Assembly (NCBI RefSeq): GCF_910594005.1
Contig: NC_057823.1
Location: forward strand, 57,844,015-57,908,014
Reading direction: 5' to 3'
Origin: Cervus elaphus
Lineage: Eukaryota; Chordata; Mammalia; Artiodactyla; Cervidae
DNA length: 64,000 nt
Shown here: in pieces, positions 44,039 through 56,679 of the stretch
How positions within the stretch are numbered: the first letter of the stretch is position 1
How the letters are laid out: each line of letters opens with the position of its first letter
The notes under the pieces: model-generated
Seen by the model: only the letters and a program-made list of their open reading frames with translations
The model's database searches: none
Told to the model about the DNA's origin: nothing
Program-made: the position numbers and the translations under genes

Positions 44039-44104
44039 CTTGTTCAACTGCAAAGCAATTTTAAAAGAAGATCAAGAAGCCTAGTTTTAGGAAGCTAAAT
44101 CTAT

Positions 44105-44720
44105 CCCTTGAGCATCTCCTAAAGGACCCAGTGATTCTACTGCTAAAAATTTACCTAAATAAAATACAATCAAAGAGGAGCACTGTTCTTTACATAGTCA
44201 AAAGAAAGTGAAAGTGAAAGTCGCTCAGTTATATCTGACTGTTTGCGACTGCATCGACTACACAGTCCATGGAATTCTCCAGGCCAGAGTACTAGAGTTG
44301 AGTAGCCAAAATGGCAACCTAATGTTTCACAATATCGTATATGTCAAATAGAAACGCAGTGTATCAATACGATTAAAATACTTGTGTACAAATACAGCCT
44401 TTGAGAATCATGAAGGAATGTTCCTGGTATGATGAAAAGAAAATTATAAAAATATGGATAGAATTATATGGAAATTACTTTTAATGTATGTTACATTTTG
44501 TATACATGTGTAATATATAAATATATGTACATATTATGTGTGCATATATATTTACATTTATATGTCCTAGTGTATAGGAGACTAGAAGGATGTCTATCAC
44601 AAATGGTAATTTCTGAATGGTAGAATTATCAGTGATTTTCTTCTGCTTGTTTTTCTGCAGTTGACAATTTTTCTGAAAATGAGTAAGGTTTCCTTCAATA
44701 TCAGGAAAGAAACTTTGATA
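44105..44720 (+). mobile_element. Ancient L1M 3' end, split by SINE
   Basis: agtgattctactgctaaaaa, then after the SINE gaatgttcctggtatgatga, ggtagaattatcagtgattt and tgacaatttttctgaaaatg. TA/TG-rich centre at 44495-44565. Confidence 0.6.
44206..44313 (-). mobile_element. Bov-tA SINE, partial
   Basis: gaaagtgaaagtgaaagtcg tail side and ccatggaattctccaggcca; breaks off near 44313. Confidence 0.9.
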
Positions 44721-45205
44721 AATACTAGTTAATAAAAAAAGAAGGAACTGTCATTGTGCTCCAAAGACAACCAGCATCCCTTTTGATCAGGGTGGGGTGG
44801 GGTCAGGGGTCAGGTATTGCACTGAATCAGCCAAAGGAAAGTTTTCATTTTTTTTTTTTTTCTTTCTGTGTCCTGAGCTGTCTGAAGAGCCTGAAGGAAG
44901 CTGTGGTTACACTGCCCAGCAAGAGAAGAATTCATGACAGACATAAGGGATCATCAGGCATCTTCTAAGTTAGTGGGAAAGCAAACCTGCTAAAGGGAGC
45001 TCATGTGAACCCCTGACCCTGCAATCAGAGGGCATCACAGAAGGATCCAAGGCAACTCCCCTACCACTTTCTTCAGAATGAAGGAGATTATTCCTTCAAA
45101 GACACAAAACTAAGGTCTTTGTTCTCTTACTCCACAAATAAATGTAAAATTCCCAGAGGTACACACACCTATAAGCCAGATGCCTGACTTCCTAAATCTT
45201 GGATT
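44721..45205. other. No recognised feature
   Basis: Contains ggggtggggtcaggggtcag (44793 region) and a T14 run; no gene supported. Confidence 0.4.
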
Positions 45206-45218
45206 AAGAAACAACTGG

Positions 45219-45549
45219 GGCTTCTATGGTAGCTCAGCTGGTAAAGAATGTGCCTGTAATGCAGGGGAGACCCCAGTTTGATTCCTGGGTGGGGAGGATC
45301 CCCTGGAGAAGGGATAGGCTACCCACTGCAATATTCTTGGGTGCAGTATTCTTGGTTGCTCAGACAGTAAAGAATCACCTGCAGTGCAGGAGACCTGGGT
45401 TCAATCCCTGGATTGGGAAGATCCGCTGGAGGAGGGCATGACAACCCACTCTAGTATTCTTGCCTGGAGAATCCCCATGGACAGAGGAGCCTGGCGGGCT
45501 ACACTCCATGCGGTCACAAAGAGTCAAACACGACTGAGCAACTAACCAC
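45219..45549 (+). mobile_element. BOV-A2 SINE (dimer)
   Basis: Two related A units in tandem: first unit 45219-45350 (gtagctcagctggtaaagaa), then a second head ggttgctcagacagtaaaga and full body. TSDs AAGAA(A/C)CAACTGG at 45206-45218 and 45550-45562 (one mismatch). Confidence 0.93.
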
Positions 45550-45562
45550 AAGAACCAACTGG

Positions 45563-46329
45563 CTCTAGGGTTTGGGTTTCATCACTTAACTTTCCAAGAT
45601 CCCCCATTCTCATATCTAGAAAAGCACGGTCATTATCCTGCCTTGCTCCCAGGGAGGTTATTCAGCAAGCATCTTCTCAGGGACCCAGAAAAAAATTGCT
45701 GCAAATACAGAACTCCCTGAGAGCTTGTCAACATCCTGATCTCAGTAAGGAAGGACCTGATGATTTACCTGATATTGCTCCCCTCACAGAGTGATGATGG
45801 GCAGCTTTGGGTGGACAACCAAGGATTCTTGAAGTTCTTGGTTGCAAGGAATGGAAATCTGTTTTGAATAACTTAAGGTAAACAGGATTTATTGGAAAGT
45901 TGTCAGAGTTCAAGAGAAAGGAAAGAGTGGCTGGGGCACTAGGCTTCAGAAGAACAGGGCTGTGATACATCTGGATGTCCAAGGAGGATGACAACTGCCT
46001 TACAGCCAGAGAAGCTACAAAGTGAGATGGATTCCACTGCTGCTGCAGTGAAAAATCATCTCGGACACTCCCTCTCATCCCTGGGTCATTCACTCAAGTT
46101 ACAGCACTCTGGGTGCCAGAGCATTGATGATGTGCCTATCTGATGATTTTATGAAGGCAACAGGGAGGATTTGCCTCCTTTAAAGTTGCAACAGAAACTG
46201 GTTTCCTGGAATCACCCTGCCAACAGCCCCAGTCACAGTGGGGACTAATCTTCCTTAACCTGGGTTGATCTCATTGTCACAACCACAAAAAGTCAAACAT
46301 CAAGTCCAGATACCTCACTATCAAGTCAA
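45563..46329. repeat. Mostly unassigned; old repeat at 45800-46160
   Basis: 'ttggttgcaaggaatggaaa' and 'aacaggatttattggaaagt' match an old mammalian repeat of unresolved family. The minus-strand 121-residue frame (45728-46093) crosses it and is unsupported. Confidence 0.35.
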
Positions 46330-46661
46330 ATGAAGAAAGTATAGACAATCTTATTTACAAAGAAGAAAAAGAGACACAGATGTAGAAAACAAGTGTATGG
46401 ATAACAAGGGGAAGGGGGGATGGAATGAATTGGGAGATTGGGATTGGCGTATATACACCATTAACACGATGTGTAAAATCAGTAACTAACAAGAACCTAC
46501 TGTATAGTACAAGGAATTTTACTCTGTGGTGACCAAAATGGGAAGGAAATCTAAAACAGAGGGATAAATGTGCATCTACAGCTGATTCACTTTGCTGTAC
46601 AACAGAAACTAACGCTTCATTGTAAAGCAACTATATGCCAACAAAATTTTTTTTTTTTTAA
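46330..46661 (+). mobile_element. L1 3' end
   Basis: gaatgaattgggagattggg, aagaacctactgtatagtac, gattcactttgctgtacaac, ending in T/A-rich tail at 46645-46661. Confidence 0.9.
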
Positions 46662-46751
46662 TTTTTGACATATTGTGACAAAAATCAGTGTTGTGTTAGA
46701 AGCTGCTTCACTGATCTACCTTCAACCAGCTTTTCTGGTCTTATTTCATTA

Positions 46752-47286
46752 GTTAGTTAGTTCAGTCGCTCAGTCATATCTGACTCTTTGCGACCCCATG
46801 AATCGCAGCACGCCAGGCCTCCCTGTCCATCACAAACTTCCAGAGTTTACTCAAACTCATGCCCATCGAGTCGGTGATGCCATCCAGCCATCTCATCCTC
46901 TGTCATCCCCTTCTCCTCCTGCCCCCAACCCCTCCCAGCATCAGGGCTTTTTCAAATGAGTCAGCTCTTCACATGAGGTGGCCAAAGTATTGGAGTTTCA
47001 GCTTCAGCATCAGTCCTTCCAATGAACACCCAGGACTGATCTCCTTCAGGATGGGCTGGTTGGATCTCCTTGCAGTCCAAGGGACTCTCAAGAGTCTTCT
47101 CCAACACCACAGTTCAAAAGCATCAATTTTTCGGCACTCAGCTTTCTTCACAGTCCAACTCTCACATCCATACATGACCACTGGAAAAACCATAGCCTTG
47201 ACCAGACGGACCTTTGTTGGCAAAGTAACGTCTCTGCTTTTTAATATGCTATCTATGTTGGTCATAACTTTCCTTCCAAGGAGTAA
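46752..47286 (-). mobile_element. BovB LINE 3' end
   Basis: Tail side (AGTT)n at 46752-46763, then cagtcgctcagtcatatctg to aactttccttccaaggagta. Antisense reading gives an open frame of 145 residues; sense frame 46969-47265 carries the C-terminal BovB region (LVKAMVFPVVMYGCESWTVK). Confidence 0.93.
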
Positions 47287-47394
47287 GCCTCTTTGACCAT
47301 TAAACCCAGAGTACTTGCAACAGTATCTCCTAAAGACTTTGCTCCACCTTGCTACTTTGTATTAAAAGTGCCCCCCTGCTCACCAAGTAGTCTC
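47287..47394. other. No recognised feature
   Basis: Short unassigned spacer. Confidence 0.4.
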
Positions 47395-47540
47395 TCTGCA
47401 GACTCCAGTATATAACAAGATCCATCCACTTTTTTCAGGCCCAGTTCAAAAGTCATCACCTCCATGATGTTTCCCGGCCATCCCTACCAGAAGGACTCTT
47501 TCCCCTCTAAACTCCACTGTGACTCCATGTCTATAACCCT
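47395..47540 (+). mobile_element. L2 LINE fragment
   Basis: caggcccagttcaaaagtca, cctccatgatgtttcccggc and ccagaaggactctttcccct in L2 order. Confidence 0.65.
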
Positions 47541-47597
47541 CTGAAGAGGATTCAGTCTTAAAGTGGTGCTGTGTGAAAAAGCAGAGCCTGTAAAGGC

Positions 47598-47620
47598 AAA
47601 AAAAAAAAAAAAAAAAAAAA
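47598..47620 (+). repeat. A23 homopolymer
   Basis: Uninterrupted run of 23 A. No processed-transcript body is recognisable upstream. Confidence 0.95.
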
Positions 47621-48979
47621 TTCTCTCATTCCCTACATCCATGGAGCCTTCAAACACCAGACTCCCTCCGGTCATGAAGCATCTCTTTATCCCAGCTCTT
47701 CATTACTTTATTTCCTGCTTTCCTCTCTCCCATCTTTATTATGTAAGTAAGACAAACTTCTCCAGCAAGTCTTTGTTTTATCCTTCTCTGTACATTTTCT
47801 GATTCTCTCTTTTTCTCTTTCCCTCTCCTTCACCCCTCCCTTCTGTGTCCCTGTCTGTCTCTCTCACAAACTCACACACACACATACACACAACCCTAGA
47901 AACCATCTGGCAGAGGAACACACTCCCCAGGGGAGTGTAGGAGGGAAATTAAGGTGGACATAAAGGGAAACTATATGAAAGGGAAGATGCTATAAGCACC
48001 ACCAGGTTAATAAACTTTATCCTGTCACATATCTATTACACATTTGGAAAACTACCTCAAAATAAAGTTATCTGCACACATGCATTTTCTTTCCAACTGA
48101 ATTTTAAGAAATTCCAGGGCAGAGACCAAGCCTCAGTCACCTCTTTTGCTCTCATAGAGAGCACACTTGATACTTTTTAACCACTCAACATACATATAAT
48201 GAATTAATGAGCACATGCATTAGCTAATTAATTAACAATAATCAGCAGGTCACCTGTAGCCATGGTTGCAAAGAAGCAAATTAATGATTTTCTAGCTTTT
48301 GATCCCTAGAAGTTTTATTTCTGCCCTATCTGTACAGATATCATTAATGAGGACTTCAAATAAATGAGATCTATCTAAGAGACAGGCTTACTACCACGAG
48401 GAGCTGCAAACCTATTTTGATCTTTCACAGAAAGAAGGGCAGATGGAACTCACAGCATACTCACTCTTTTAAAACAAGCTTTAATTTAATTTCCTTGCCT
48501 CTGGCAGTAGCTCTTAGAAGCAGCAGAGTGAGCGGCTGTGAGAGGATTCAAAAGAGGGTGGAGGCTGAGGGGTCATCAAAGCTGGGAGGTCAGTGGCAGC
48601 AGGCCCCTCACCAGAATGCCTATCACAGGGCCCACCTCTCCTATCACCGCATGTTTGAACACTTCAATAAGAGAGATAATTACTATTTCATTGATGCGGT
48701 ACTTTCTACTTCACTTCCCCAAGTCCATGACCTCATTTAATCCTCCAGGCCATTCTGAGGCCCTCTTTCCTTTTCCTCAGCTACCCTATCCTCCCAAGTC
48801 CACAATTTAAAGCCACATTTAGTAAAAAGGTACATACCTACAATATCAGTGATGAAACAAAGAGAGAAAAAAAAATTTAGGCCATATTACAAAACATATA
48901 TATGATGGTTTCAGTGTTCAGACTCTTAAAAAATAGTTGTGATAACAATGAGCTCAAAACTTACTAAGATCTACTAGAT
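47621..48979. other. About 1.35 kb without recognised features
   Basis: Includes CT-rich and CA-rich patches (47770-47890) and, at 48190-48370, a dense set of ATTA/TAAT cores with a cacctg box. The 107-residue frame 48417-48740 has no recognised domain. Regulatory function is only a possibility. Confidence 0.4.
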
Positions 48980-49150
48980 GTCTGTAATTTTCCATGCATT
49001 TCATCCACCAAACTACGCTGCAAAGAAAATACGGTTACTGTTCCCAATTTACAGATGAAAAAAATAGGGCATAAAGAGGTTAAGAGACTTGCCAAAGGTG
49101 AAAGTATAATGGACAAGGCTTCAAACATGAAAGTTTTCTGTTCCTGTGTA
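48980..49150 (-). mobile_element. MIR SINE relic
   Basis: tgttcccaatttacagatga, gaggttaagagacttgccaa, aaagtataatggacaaggct. Confidence 0.75.
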
Positions 49151-49489
49151 CTGAGTCACCATGTTAACTGTTTCCATGGCCAAATCAAGGTAGAAGATGA
49201 CAAACGGAAGAAAATTTCTTTACTGTAAGACTTCACAGTTTTTAACATGGTGTTTTGCATTGCAATTCTGTAAAAGCTAGCTTCTGAATTCATTTGATCA
49301 TGATATACTTTTGTTCTGGTGGAAGTAGTATGCTAGTTTGGGAAAGATGCCATGAGTTTAGCTTCTACCTTAAATTCAAAGCCGCTGGAAAGCTGTCTGG
49401 TTTCCAAAGAAGGCTCTAAGAGCAGCCTCACAGCACATCATGAAAAACAAGAAGAAACCTGACCTGCCATTTGCATCACCCCAGGCTCT
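49151..49489. other. No recognised feature
   Basis: Nothing supported. Confidence 0.4.
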
Positions 49490-49620
49490 TCAGTAAGTTG
49501 CTGTGCCCATTTTTTGGAAAGAAGAAACAGGCCTACAGAGGCTTGTCCGATTTGCCTAAGTCGTGGAATCACGATTCAAACCAAGGCAGGCTAACCTCAG
49601 AAGCAATGCTCTGAATTCCG
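49490..49620 (-). mobile_element. MIR SINE relic
   Basis: gaaagaagaaacaggcctac, cgatttgcctaagtcgtgga, cacgattcaaaccaaggcag. Confidence 0.6.
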
Positions 49621-49689
49621 GGACAGTCATCCTGCCGCTGCCGTGTGGGCAGTGAGCATCAAGCATCCCTGAGCCACAGCATGTTGCCA

Positions 49690-49880
49690 TGGCAACAGCA
49701 CAGGCTAAAGGACAGAGCCTGGCTCTGACTTTGCGCCGGGCCAACTTAACTTCACCAAATCTCAGTTTTTTCCATCTATAAAATGAGAACAATAAAACTG
49801 ACTTTTTAGAGATTGGTGTGAAGATTAAAGACTTAGTAACCTGCCTACAGTAAATGCTTGATAAACATAAGCTAATTAAG
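49690..49880 (+). mobile_element. MIR SINE
   Basis: gagcctggctctgactttgc, cagttttttccatctataaa, gtgtgaagattaaagactta, gtaaatgcttgataaacat. Confidence 0.75.
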
Positions 49881-50929
49881 TAATTAATTCCAAACAAAGC
49901 ACATCACATTTTCTAGAAGAGTTTTACTTTTCAAGGTAAGGTGATATTGTCTCCCCTGAAATTTCTCCCAAGGCACAGATGACAACAGGAAGGACAGGAA
50001 GACAATACAGAGTCACAAATCCCTGGTTCATTTGTCTGGCTGGGACAATTGCCACAGGAAGACATGGACACACAGGCTCAATGTTTTCTTTTTAGTTATA
50101 ACCAGCCTTCTTCCTGTGCTCTTCTTTATTGTCCTGTACCCACCCTGTTCAGATCCCATTTAGATTCTCCCTCAAAGAGGAACTGCCTCTCTTCATACAT
50201 ACTTCACTTTACTCTTTCTGACTACTGCCTTCACTTCCATATGGCTTATTTAACCATGTCATGACCTAGCAGGACCCCTCTAACCTGGGCTCCTGAGAGT
50301 AGTGTCTACTCACTTGAGAACCACCAGGTCGTCTTCAAACAGTTGAACCTCCAAACATTCTTGTTCACCTCACATTTGGGACACAGGAATGTAAATACTC
50401 TGAAGTCTCTTTGGCCCCCGTGTTATATCTAAGCAAGTATTCCATGTTCTCCCACACCTACTAGTGTGTTCTCATTCAATAACGTAATATACAGAATGTT
50501 TCCAACATACATGAGGGCAAAAGGGTACCTTTGCAAACACACTAGTGCTATATGTATATTTCTTTTTATACATTTTCTCCTCTGGTACAGTAGATTCCTC
50601 TTCTGATCAATAATATCCGTGAAATAAACAAAATAAAAAAGTAATGAACCCGAATCTACTAGCAGCTAGTACAAACCACCATGAATGAAATGGCCATCAC
50701 TAATCCATAGGATGCTTTGTTTTGCAAATTAGCAAAAAGGCACTTTCTCTGGACCTCACAATAACACACAATAGGGCAAGTCTGGGTTGGACTTCAGCTC
50801 CTCCCTCCCCAACCTTCTGGATACTCTCAGAACATCCCTAGTAACTGTACAGGGTGGGCTTGATCATCTTTTTCTAGATTACTACACTAACTTATCTGTT
50901 CTCCCTTCTTTCTTATCTTAACAACGTAT
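49881..50929. other. About 1 kb without recognised features
   Basis: No gene or repeat supported. Confidence 0.4.
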
Positions 50930-51225
50930 ATCCTATTCTCAACATAGCCCTTGAATTGATCTTTTCAGAATGTGCATCAGATCACATACCCCTCCTACTT
51001 GAAATCTTCACCCTTGGAATAAAATTCAAAATTCTTCACATGACCAACTAGACTCTGCCAGATCTGGTTCCTTCTTTCCTCATTCTGAATATTCTTCTCT
51101 TGTTCACTCTGCTTCAGCCACAATGACTTTCTATCTGTTTCCTAGACAATCTGAGTTTGTTCCCACTTCAGGGTTTTTGTTTCTTCTATTAGTCAACAAA
51201 ATTGCATAATAACCTCCCCACCTCC
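50930..51225 (+). mobile_element. L2 LINE fragment
   Basis: cagatcacatacccctccta, aataaaattcaaaattcttc, ctctgccagatctggttcct and gcttcagccacaatgacttt follow the L2 order. Confidence 0.75.
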
Positions 51226-51802
51226 GTGGCTGACCACAATAAACCTTTATGTATGGGTGTGCCTGTGTCGGCAGGTCTGCAGGTCAGCTGTGCCTCTGCA
51301 GGGACCAGCTCTTCCTCAGGCTGCGAGTTGGCTGGGGCTGGTTCCATGCTATCAGTTGGGTTCAGACCTGCCCCATGAATAACATCCTTCCTGAATCACT
51401 GCTACTAGCCCTGTTCTTTTCATTGCAAGAGGCAGGAATATGAGACCAGGCTATACCACCTGAAAAAGTTTTAAGACTTGGAGTCTATTCCATTGGCTAT
51501 AATAAGTTATATGACCATGCCTAGCATCAGAGGGACGGAAAATCCACTCCACCCAAAATGAGAGTGTATCTCAAAGTTACCTGATATGATGGATATATAT
51601 GATGGGTATATATCCCTGTTATAGGGCAGTGAGGTATTTGGACCCATAATCCTATAGATGAGATTATTCCCCATACTAGGAATGCTCTATCCCCACATTT
51701 TCTCATGGCTAGCTCCTTCTGTCTAAAGATGTCACCTCCTCCCAAAGGCCATCTTGGGCCACTGTATTCCAAAAGTTCATGTACCACCATATATACTAGG
51801 GT
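51226..51802. other. No recognised feature
   Basis: A GC-richer patch at 51249-51443 carries a 64-residue frame without a recognised domain. Confidence 0.4.
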
Positions 51803-51871
51803 ACATGGCCAATAGAGGGGAAAATGGCAAACCACCCCAATACACTTCTGTGAAATCTCATGAACTGTATA

Positions 51872-52063
51872 TAAGTGAAAGTCACTCAGTTGTGTCCAAC
51901 TCTTTGCGACCCCATGGACTATATAGTCCATGGAATTCTCCAGGACAGAATACTGGAGTGGGTAGCCATTCCCTTCTCCAGGGGATCTTCCCAACCCAGG
52001 GACCAAACCCAGGTCTCTCAAATTGCAGGCAGATTCTTTACCAGCTGAGCCACCAGGGAAGCC
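51872..52063 (-). mobile_element. Bov-tA SINE inside BovB 5' UTR
   Basis: 11-bp TSD TGAACTGTATA at 51861-51871 and 52064-52074. Body gtcactcagttgtgtccaac to accagctgagccaccaggga. Confidence 0.96.
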
Positions 52064-52269
52064 TGAACTGTATAAAAAGACATGAAAAAAGATATGACAC
52101 CAAAAGATGAGTTCCCCAGGTTGGAAGGTGTCCAGTTTGCTATTGAGAAAGAGCTGAGGACAATCACTAATAGCCCCAGAAAGAATGAAGCAGCTAGGCC
52201 AAAACAGAAATGATGCTCAGTTGTGGATGTGTCTAGTGATGAAAGTAAAATCTGATGCTGCAAAGAACA

Positions 52270-54940
52270 ATATTGTATAGGAACCTGGGACATTAGGTCC
52301 ATGAATCAAGGTAAATTGAATGTGGTCAAGAAGATGGTAAGAATAAACACCGACATCTTAGAAATCAGTGAACTAAAGTGAATGGGAATGGGAGAATTTA
52401 ATTAAGATGACCATTATATCTACTACTGTGGGCAAGAATTCCATAGACAAAATGAAGCAGCCCCCATAATCAACAAAAGAGTCTGAAATGTAGTACTTGG
52501 GTGCAACCTCAAAAATGACAGAATGATCTCAGTTCAATTCCAAAACAAAGCATTCAATATCACAGATATCCAAGTCTATGCCCCAACCACTAATGCCATA
52601 GAAACTGAAGTTGAATCAGTTGATCAGCTCTATGAAGACCTAGAAGACCTCCTAGAACTAACACCAAAAAAAAGATGTTCTATTCATCCTTGGGGATTGG
52701 AATGCAGAAGTAGGAAGTCAAGAAATACCTAGAATAGCAGTCAAGTTTGGCCTTGGAGAACAAAATGAAGCAGGGCAAAGGCTAACTGAATTTTGCCTAG
52801 AGAATGCACTGGTCACAGCAAACACTCTTTTTCAACAACACAAAAGACGACTTTACACATGGACATCACCAAGTGGTCAATACCAAAATCAAACTGATTA
52901 CATTCTTTGTAGCCTAAGATGGAGAAACTGTATACAGTCAGCAAAAATAAGACCTGGAGCTAACTGTGGCTCAGATCATCAGCTTCTCATAGCAAAATCC
53001 AGGCTAAAACTAAAGAGAGTGGGGAAAACCACTAAGTCAGCCAGGTATGACTTAAATCAAATCCCCTATGAATATGAAGTAGAGGTGATGAATAGATTCA
53101 AAGGATTAGATCTAGTAAACAGTTCTCCTGAAGAACTATGGATGGAGGTTTGTAATATTGTAAAGAAGGCAGTGAACAAAACCATCCCAAAGAAAAAGCA
53201 AAGCAAGAAGTCAAAGTGCTTATCTGAGGAGGCTTTACAAATAGCTGAAGAAAGAAGAGAAGCAAAAAACAAAGGAGAAAGAGAAAAGTACATCCAACTA
53301 AACACAGAGTTCCCAAGAATAGCAAGGAGAGACAAGAAGGCCTTCTTCAGTGAACAGTGCTTAAAAATAGAGGAAGATAACAGAAGGGAAAAGTCTACAG
53401 ATCTCCTCAGGAAAATTGGAAATATTGAGGGAATATTTTGCCCAAAGATGAGCACAATAAAGGGCACAAATGGTAGAGACATAGTGGATGCTGAAGAGAT
53501 CAAGAATACATGGAAGAACTGTACAAAAAAGGTTTTAATGAACCAGATTTCTACAATGGTGTGGTCAGTTACCCAGAGCCAAATATTCTGGAGTGTGAAA
53601 TCAAGAGGGCCTTGGAAAACACTGCTATAATAAAGCTCATGGATGTGATGGAATTCCAGTAGAGCTATTCAAAACCCTAAAGGATGATGCTATCAAAGCG
53701 TTGCAGTCAATATGTCAACAAATCTGGAAGACCCAGCAGTGGTCACGGGACTGGAAAAGGTCAGTCTTCATCCCAGTTCCAAAGAAGGTATTAAAGAATG
53801 GTCTATCACATAATTGCACTCATCTCCCAGGTTAGTAAGGTCATGCTTAAAATCTTGCATGCTAGCCTTCAGCATTACATAAGCCAAGAACTTCCAGATG
53901 CCCAAGCTGGGTTTAGAAAAGAGCAGAGGAACCAGAGACCAAATTGCCAGCATTCACTGGATCATAGAGAAAACAAGGGAATTCCAGAAAAAGATCTACC
54001 TCTCTTTCATTGACTATGCTAAAGTCTTTGACTGTGTGGATCATAACAAACTGTGGAAAGCTATAAGATATGGGAATACCAGACCACCTTACTGTTTCCT
54101 GAGAAACATGTATGTGGGTCAAGAAACATCAGTTAGAACCCTGTATGGAACAACTGATTGATTCAGGATTGGGAAAGGAGTACCGCAGGGCTGTCTGCTG
54201 TCACCCTGTTTATTTAACCCACATGCTGAGCACACCATGAGAAATGCCAGGCTGGATGAGTTACAAGCTGGAATCAAGACAGGCTGGAGAAACATCAACA
54301 ACCTCAGATATGCAGAATATACCAGTCTAATGGCAGAAAGTGAATAGCAACTAAAGAGCCTCTTGATGAGAGTGAAGGAGGAGAGTGAAAGAACCAGCTT
54401 AAAAGTAAATATTAAAACAATTAAGATCATGGCATATGGCCCCATTATTTCATGCAAACAGAAGGGGAAAAGGTGGAAGTAATGACAAATTTCCTCTTCT
54501 TAGGTTTTAAAATCACTGTGGATGGTGATTGCCGCCATGAAATCAGAAGACAATTGCTTCTTGGCAGGAAAGCTATGACAAACCTAGACAGTGTGTTGAA
54601 AAGCAGAGACATTACTCTGCTGACAAAGATCCATATAGCCAAGGCTATGGTCTTCCCAGTGGTTATGCATGGTTGTGAGAACTGGACCATAAAGAAGGCA
54701 GAGTGCCAAAGAATTGATGCTTTCAAATTGTGGTGCTAGAGAAGACTCCTGAGAGTCCCTTGGACAGCAAGGAGATCAAACCAATCAGTCTTAAGGGAAA
54801 TCAACCCTGAATACTCATTGGAAGGACTGATGCTGATGCTGAAGCCCCAGTATTTTGGTCATCTGATGAGAACAGCCAACTCATTGGAAAAATCCCTGTT
54901 GCTGGGAAAGACTGAAGGCAGAAGGAAAAGAGGGAGTCAG
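52270..54940 (+). pseudogene. BovB endonuclease/reverse transcriptase pseudogene
   Basis: BovB encodes an apurinic-type endonuclease followed by RT, which nicks DNA and copies its own RNA there. Here the endonuclease begins around 52270-52520. A frameshift at the A-run near 52665-52674 precedes the GDWNAEVG motif; SDH survives near 52975. The linker is open at 53019-53630 (203 residues) and shifts frame near 53540. In RT, the expected YADD reads YAEY (about 54309-54320) and a stop follows at 54344. More shifts occur near 54450. Ordered domains but no possible product. Confidence 0.92.
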
Positions 54941-55194
54941 TGGATGAGATGACTAGATGGCATCGCCAGTGCAATGGATGTGAACTTAAGCAAACCCCAG
55001 GAGATGGAAAGGGACAAGGAGGCCTGGTGTGCTGCAGACCATGGGGTTGGAAAGAGTCGTACATGACTGCATGACTGAACAACAACACATGGCCACAGTT
55101 CAGTTCATGTACTTCCAATGACTCTATAATCCATTATTCATTTTTGTTTTGTTCACTGTATGTATAGATTGAAGTTCATTTACTTATATCTTGG

Positions 55195-55315
55195 CTTACA
55201 TCTTTATCATATCTCCCACCACTAGGAATGTAAGCCAGGGTTTTCTCTGCCTTATTCACTGCTCTAACCACAGTTTGGCATGGAGTAACAGTTCAATAAA
55301 TTTTGGCTGAATAAG
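55195..55315 (+). mobile_element. L2 LINE 3' end
   Basis: ccaccactaggaatgtaagc, cagtttggcatggagtaaca and ttcaataaattttggctgaa. Confidence 0.7.
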
Positions 55316-55420
55316 TACAGCCTAGAAACCTGTATTCTTATTCCTTAATTCTATGTTAGTCCCTCAGCATATTTTCAATTACTTGCTGTCATACATGAAT
55401 ACATATGTTAATGTAGGGGT

Positions 55421-55742
55421 GGGCTTTCCTGGTGGCTCAAATGGTAAAGAATCCACCTGCAATGTGGGAGACCTGGGTTCAATTCCTGGGTTAGGAAGAC
55501 CCCCTGGAGAAGGGAACAGCTGCCCACTCTAGTATGGGGCCTCCCTTGTAGCTCAGTCGGTAAAGAATCTGCCTGCAATGCAGGAGACCTGGGTTCGATT
55601 CCTGGGCCAGAAGATCCCCTGGAGAAGGAAACGGCAACCCACTCCAGTATTCTTGCCTGGAGAATCCTATGGACAGAGGAGCCTGACAGGCTACGGTCCA
55701 TGGGGTCACAAGAGTCGGATGCAACTTAGCAACTAAACCACA
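55421..55742 (+). mobile_element. BOV-A2 SINE (dimer)
   Basis: Two heads in tandem (gggctttcctggtggctcaa at 55421; gcctcccttgtagctcagtc at 55539) followed by one full body to cacaagagtcggatgcaact. Confidence 0.92.
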
Positions 55743-56679
55743 AGGCATGGGAGAGTCAGGGAAGATGATTACATCTACAATGTAATATAGTTGAAAACAG
55801 AGGATTCCAAATCAAGCTCTGGCATCCTAAGACCAAAGACTCAGTGTTATTGCTATGAAGTAGAAATAAAAATTGTAGATTTTTCTGCCAAGGATTAAAT
55901 TAGACGATGCACGTGTAACACTTATCTTAAAGACAGGAGAGTAGTAAGTGGTGATTTGAAAAGGGTAAGACATAACCCAGGCAGTGGAGGACTTGTAGGA
56001 CAATATGAAAATTTGTTTATGAGTGGCTCAGATGGGGCACGTATTTCTGAGGTTTTTCAACCAGATTTCCCCAATGATTTCACTGATAACAAGTGGATTG
56101 ACAGACCTCTGTTCCTGTTGTCAGGCCGGCCATTCAGGTTGGGACTGGCTGTTGGCTGCATTCCCCAAGTAGCCTGTCTATGCTTCTCTGTGCTGAGGGA
56201 CTCTCAATGGCCTTCTTTTGTTTTTTTAACTAGTTTATACTCCCTCAGGCATTGCTTCAGGTCTGCACAACAGTCTCTATATCCATCCTAAATGATACGA
56301 TCACGTTTTTCCATCAGATCCTTATAAAATTCCATCTTGAGGACATGGAGCTGGATTCAATCTTTTAGTTTTTTAAAGGACTCTACACCCATCATTTTGG
56401 AACAGCCTGCTTCTTAGAGGAACTTTGCTAATGAGTTAATTTTCCCATGAAGTAGGTAAGAAACCAACCAGACAGCCCTGTTTTGGTAAAAGGATAAATT
56501 AAGGCAAAGGACAGAAACTGACCCCAAAGTTAGTTATCCTAGTTGCAAAAATATGTGGTTAATTCTCTTATTTTAGAACTGACCTTCAATTAGTATTGGA
56601 TTCCTGAATAGTTTCTGAATAGTCATCCCTCCTCCTTGATAATTATTACCAAAATTTAGTAGTTTAATAATACTTTTGT
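55743..56679. other. About 0.9 kb without recognised features
   Basis: The 111-residue frame 55956-56291 shows no recognised domain; nothing supported. Confidence 0.4.

Larger units (their letters stand above)
51812..55086 (+). mobile_element. Near-full-length BovB LINE
   Basis: TSDs ACATGGCCA at 51803-51811 and 55087-55095 bound the copy. Removing the inserted SINE leaves about 3.07 kb, close to the family's full length. It runs from ggggaaaatggcaaaccacc (5' UTR) through endonuclease and RT to the tail gactgcatgactgaacaa. Confidence 0.93.

Noticed and set aside
47598..47620. Poly-A tail of a processed pseudogene
   Set aside because: The upstream DNA is an L2 fragment and unassigned sequence; no recognisable mRNA body or TSD.
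53066..53503. 145-codon antisense frame
   Set aside because: Antisense shadow of the BovB linker region; no independent support.
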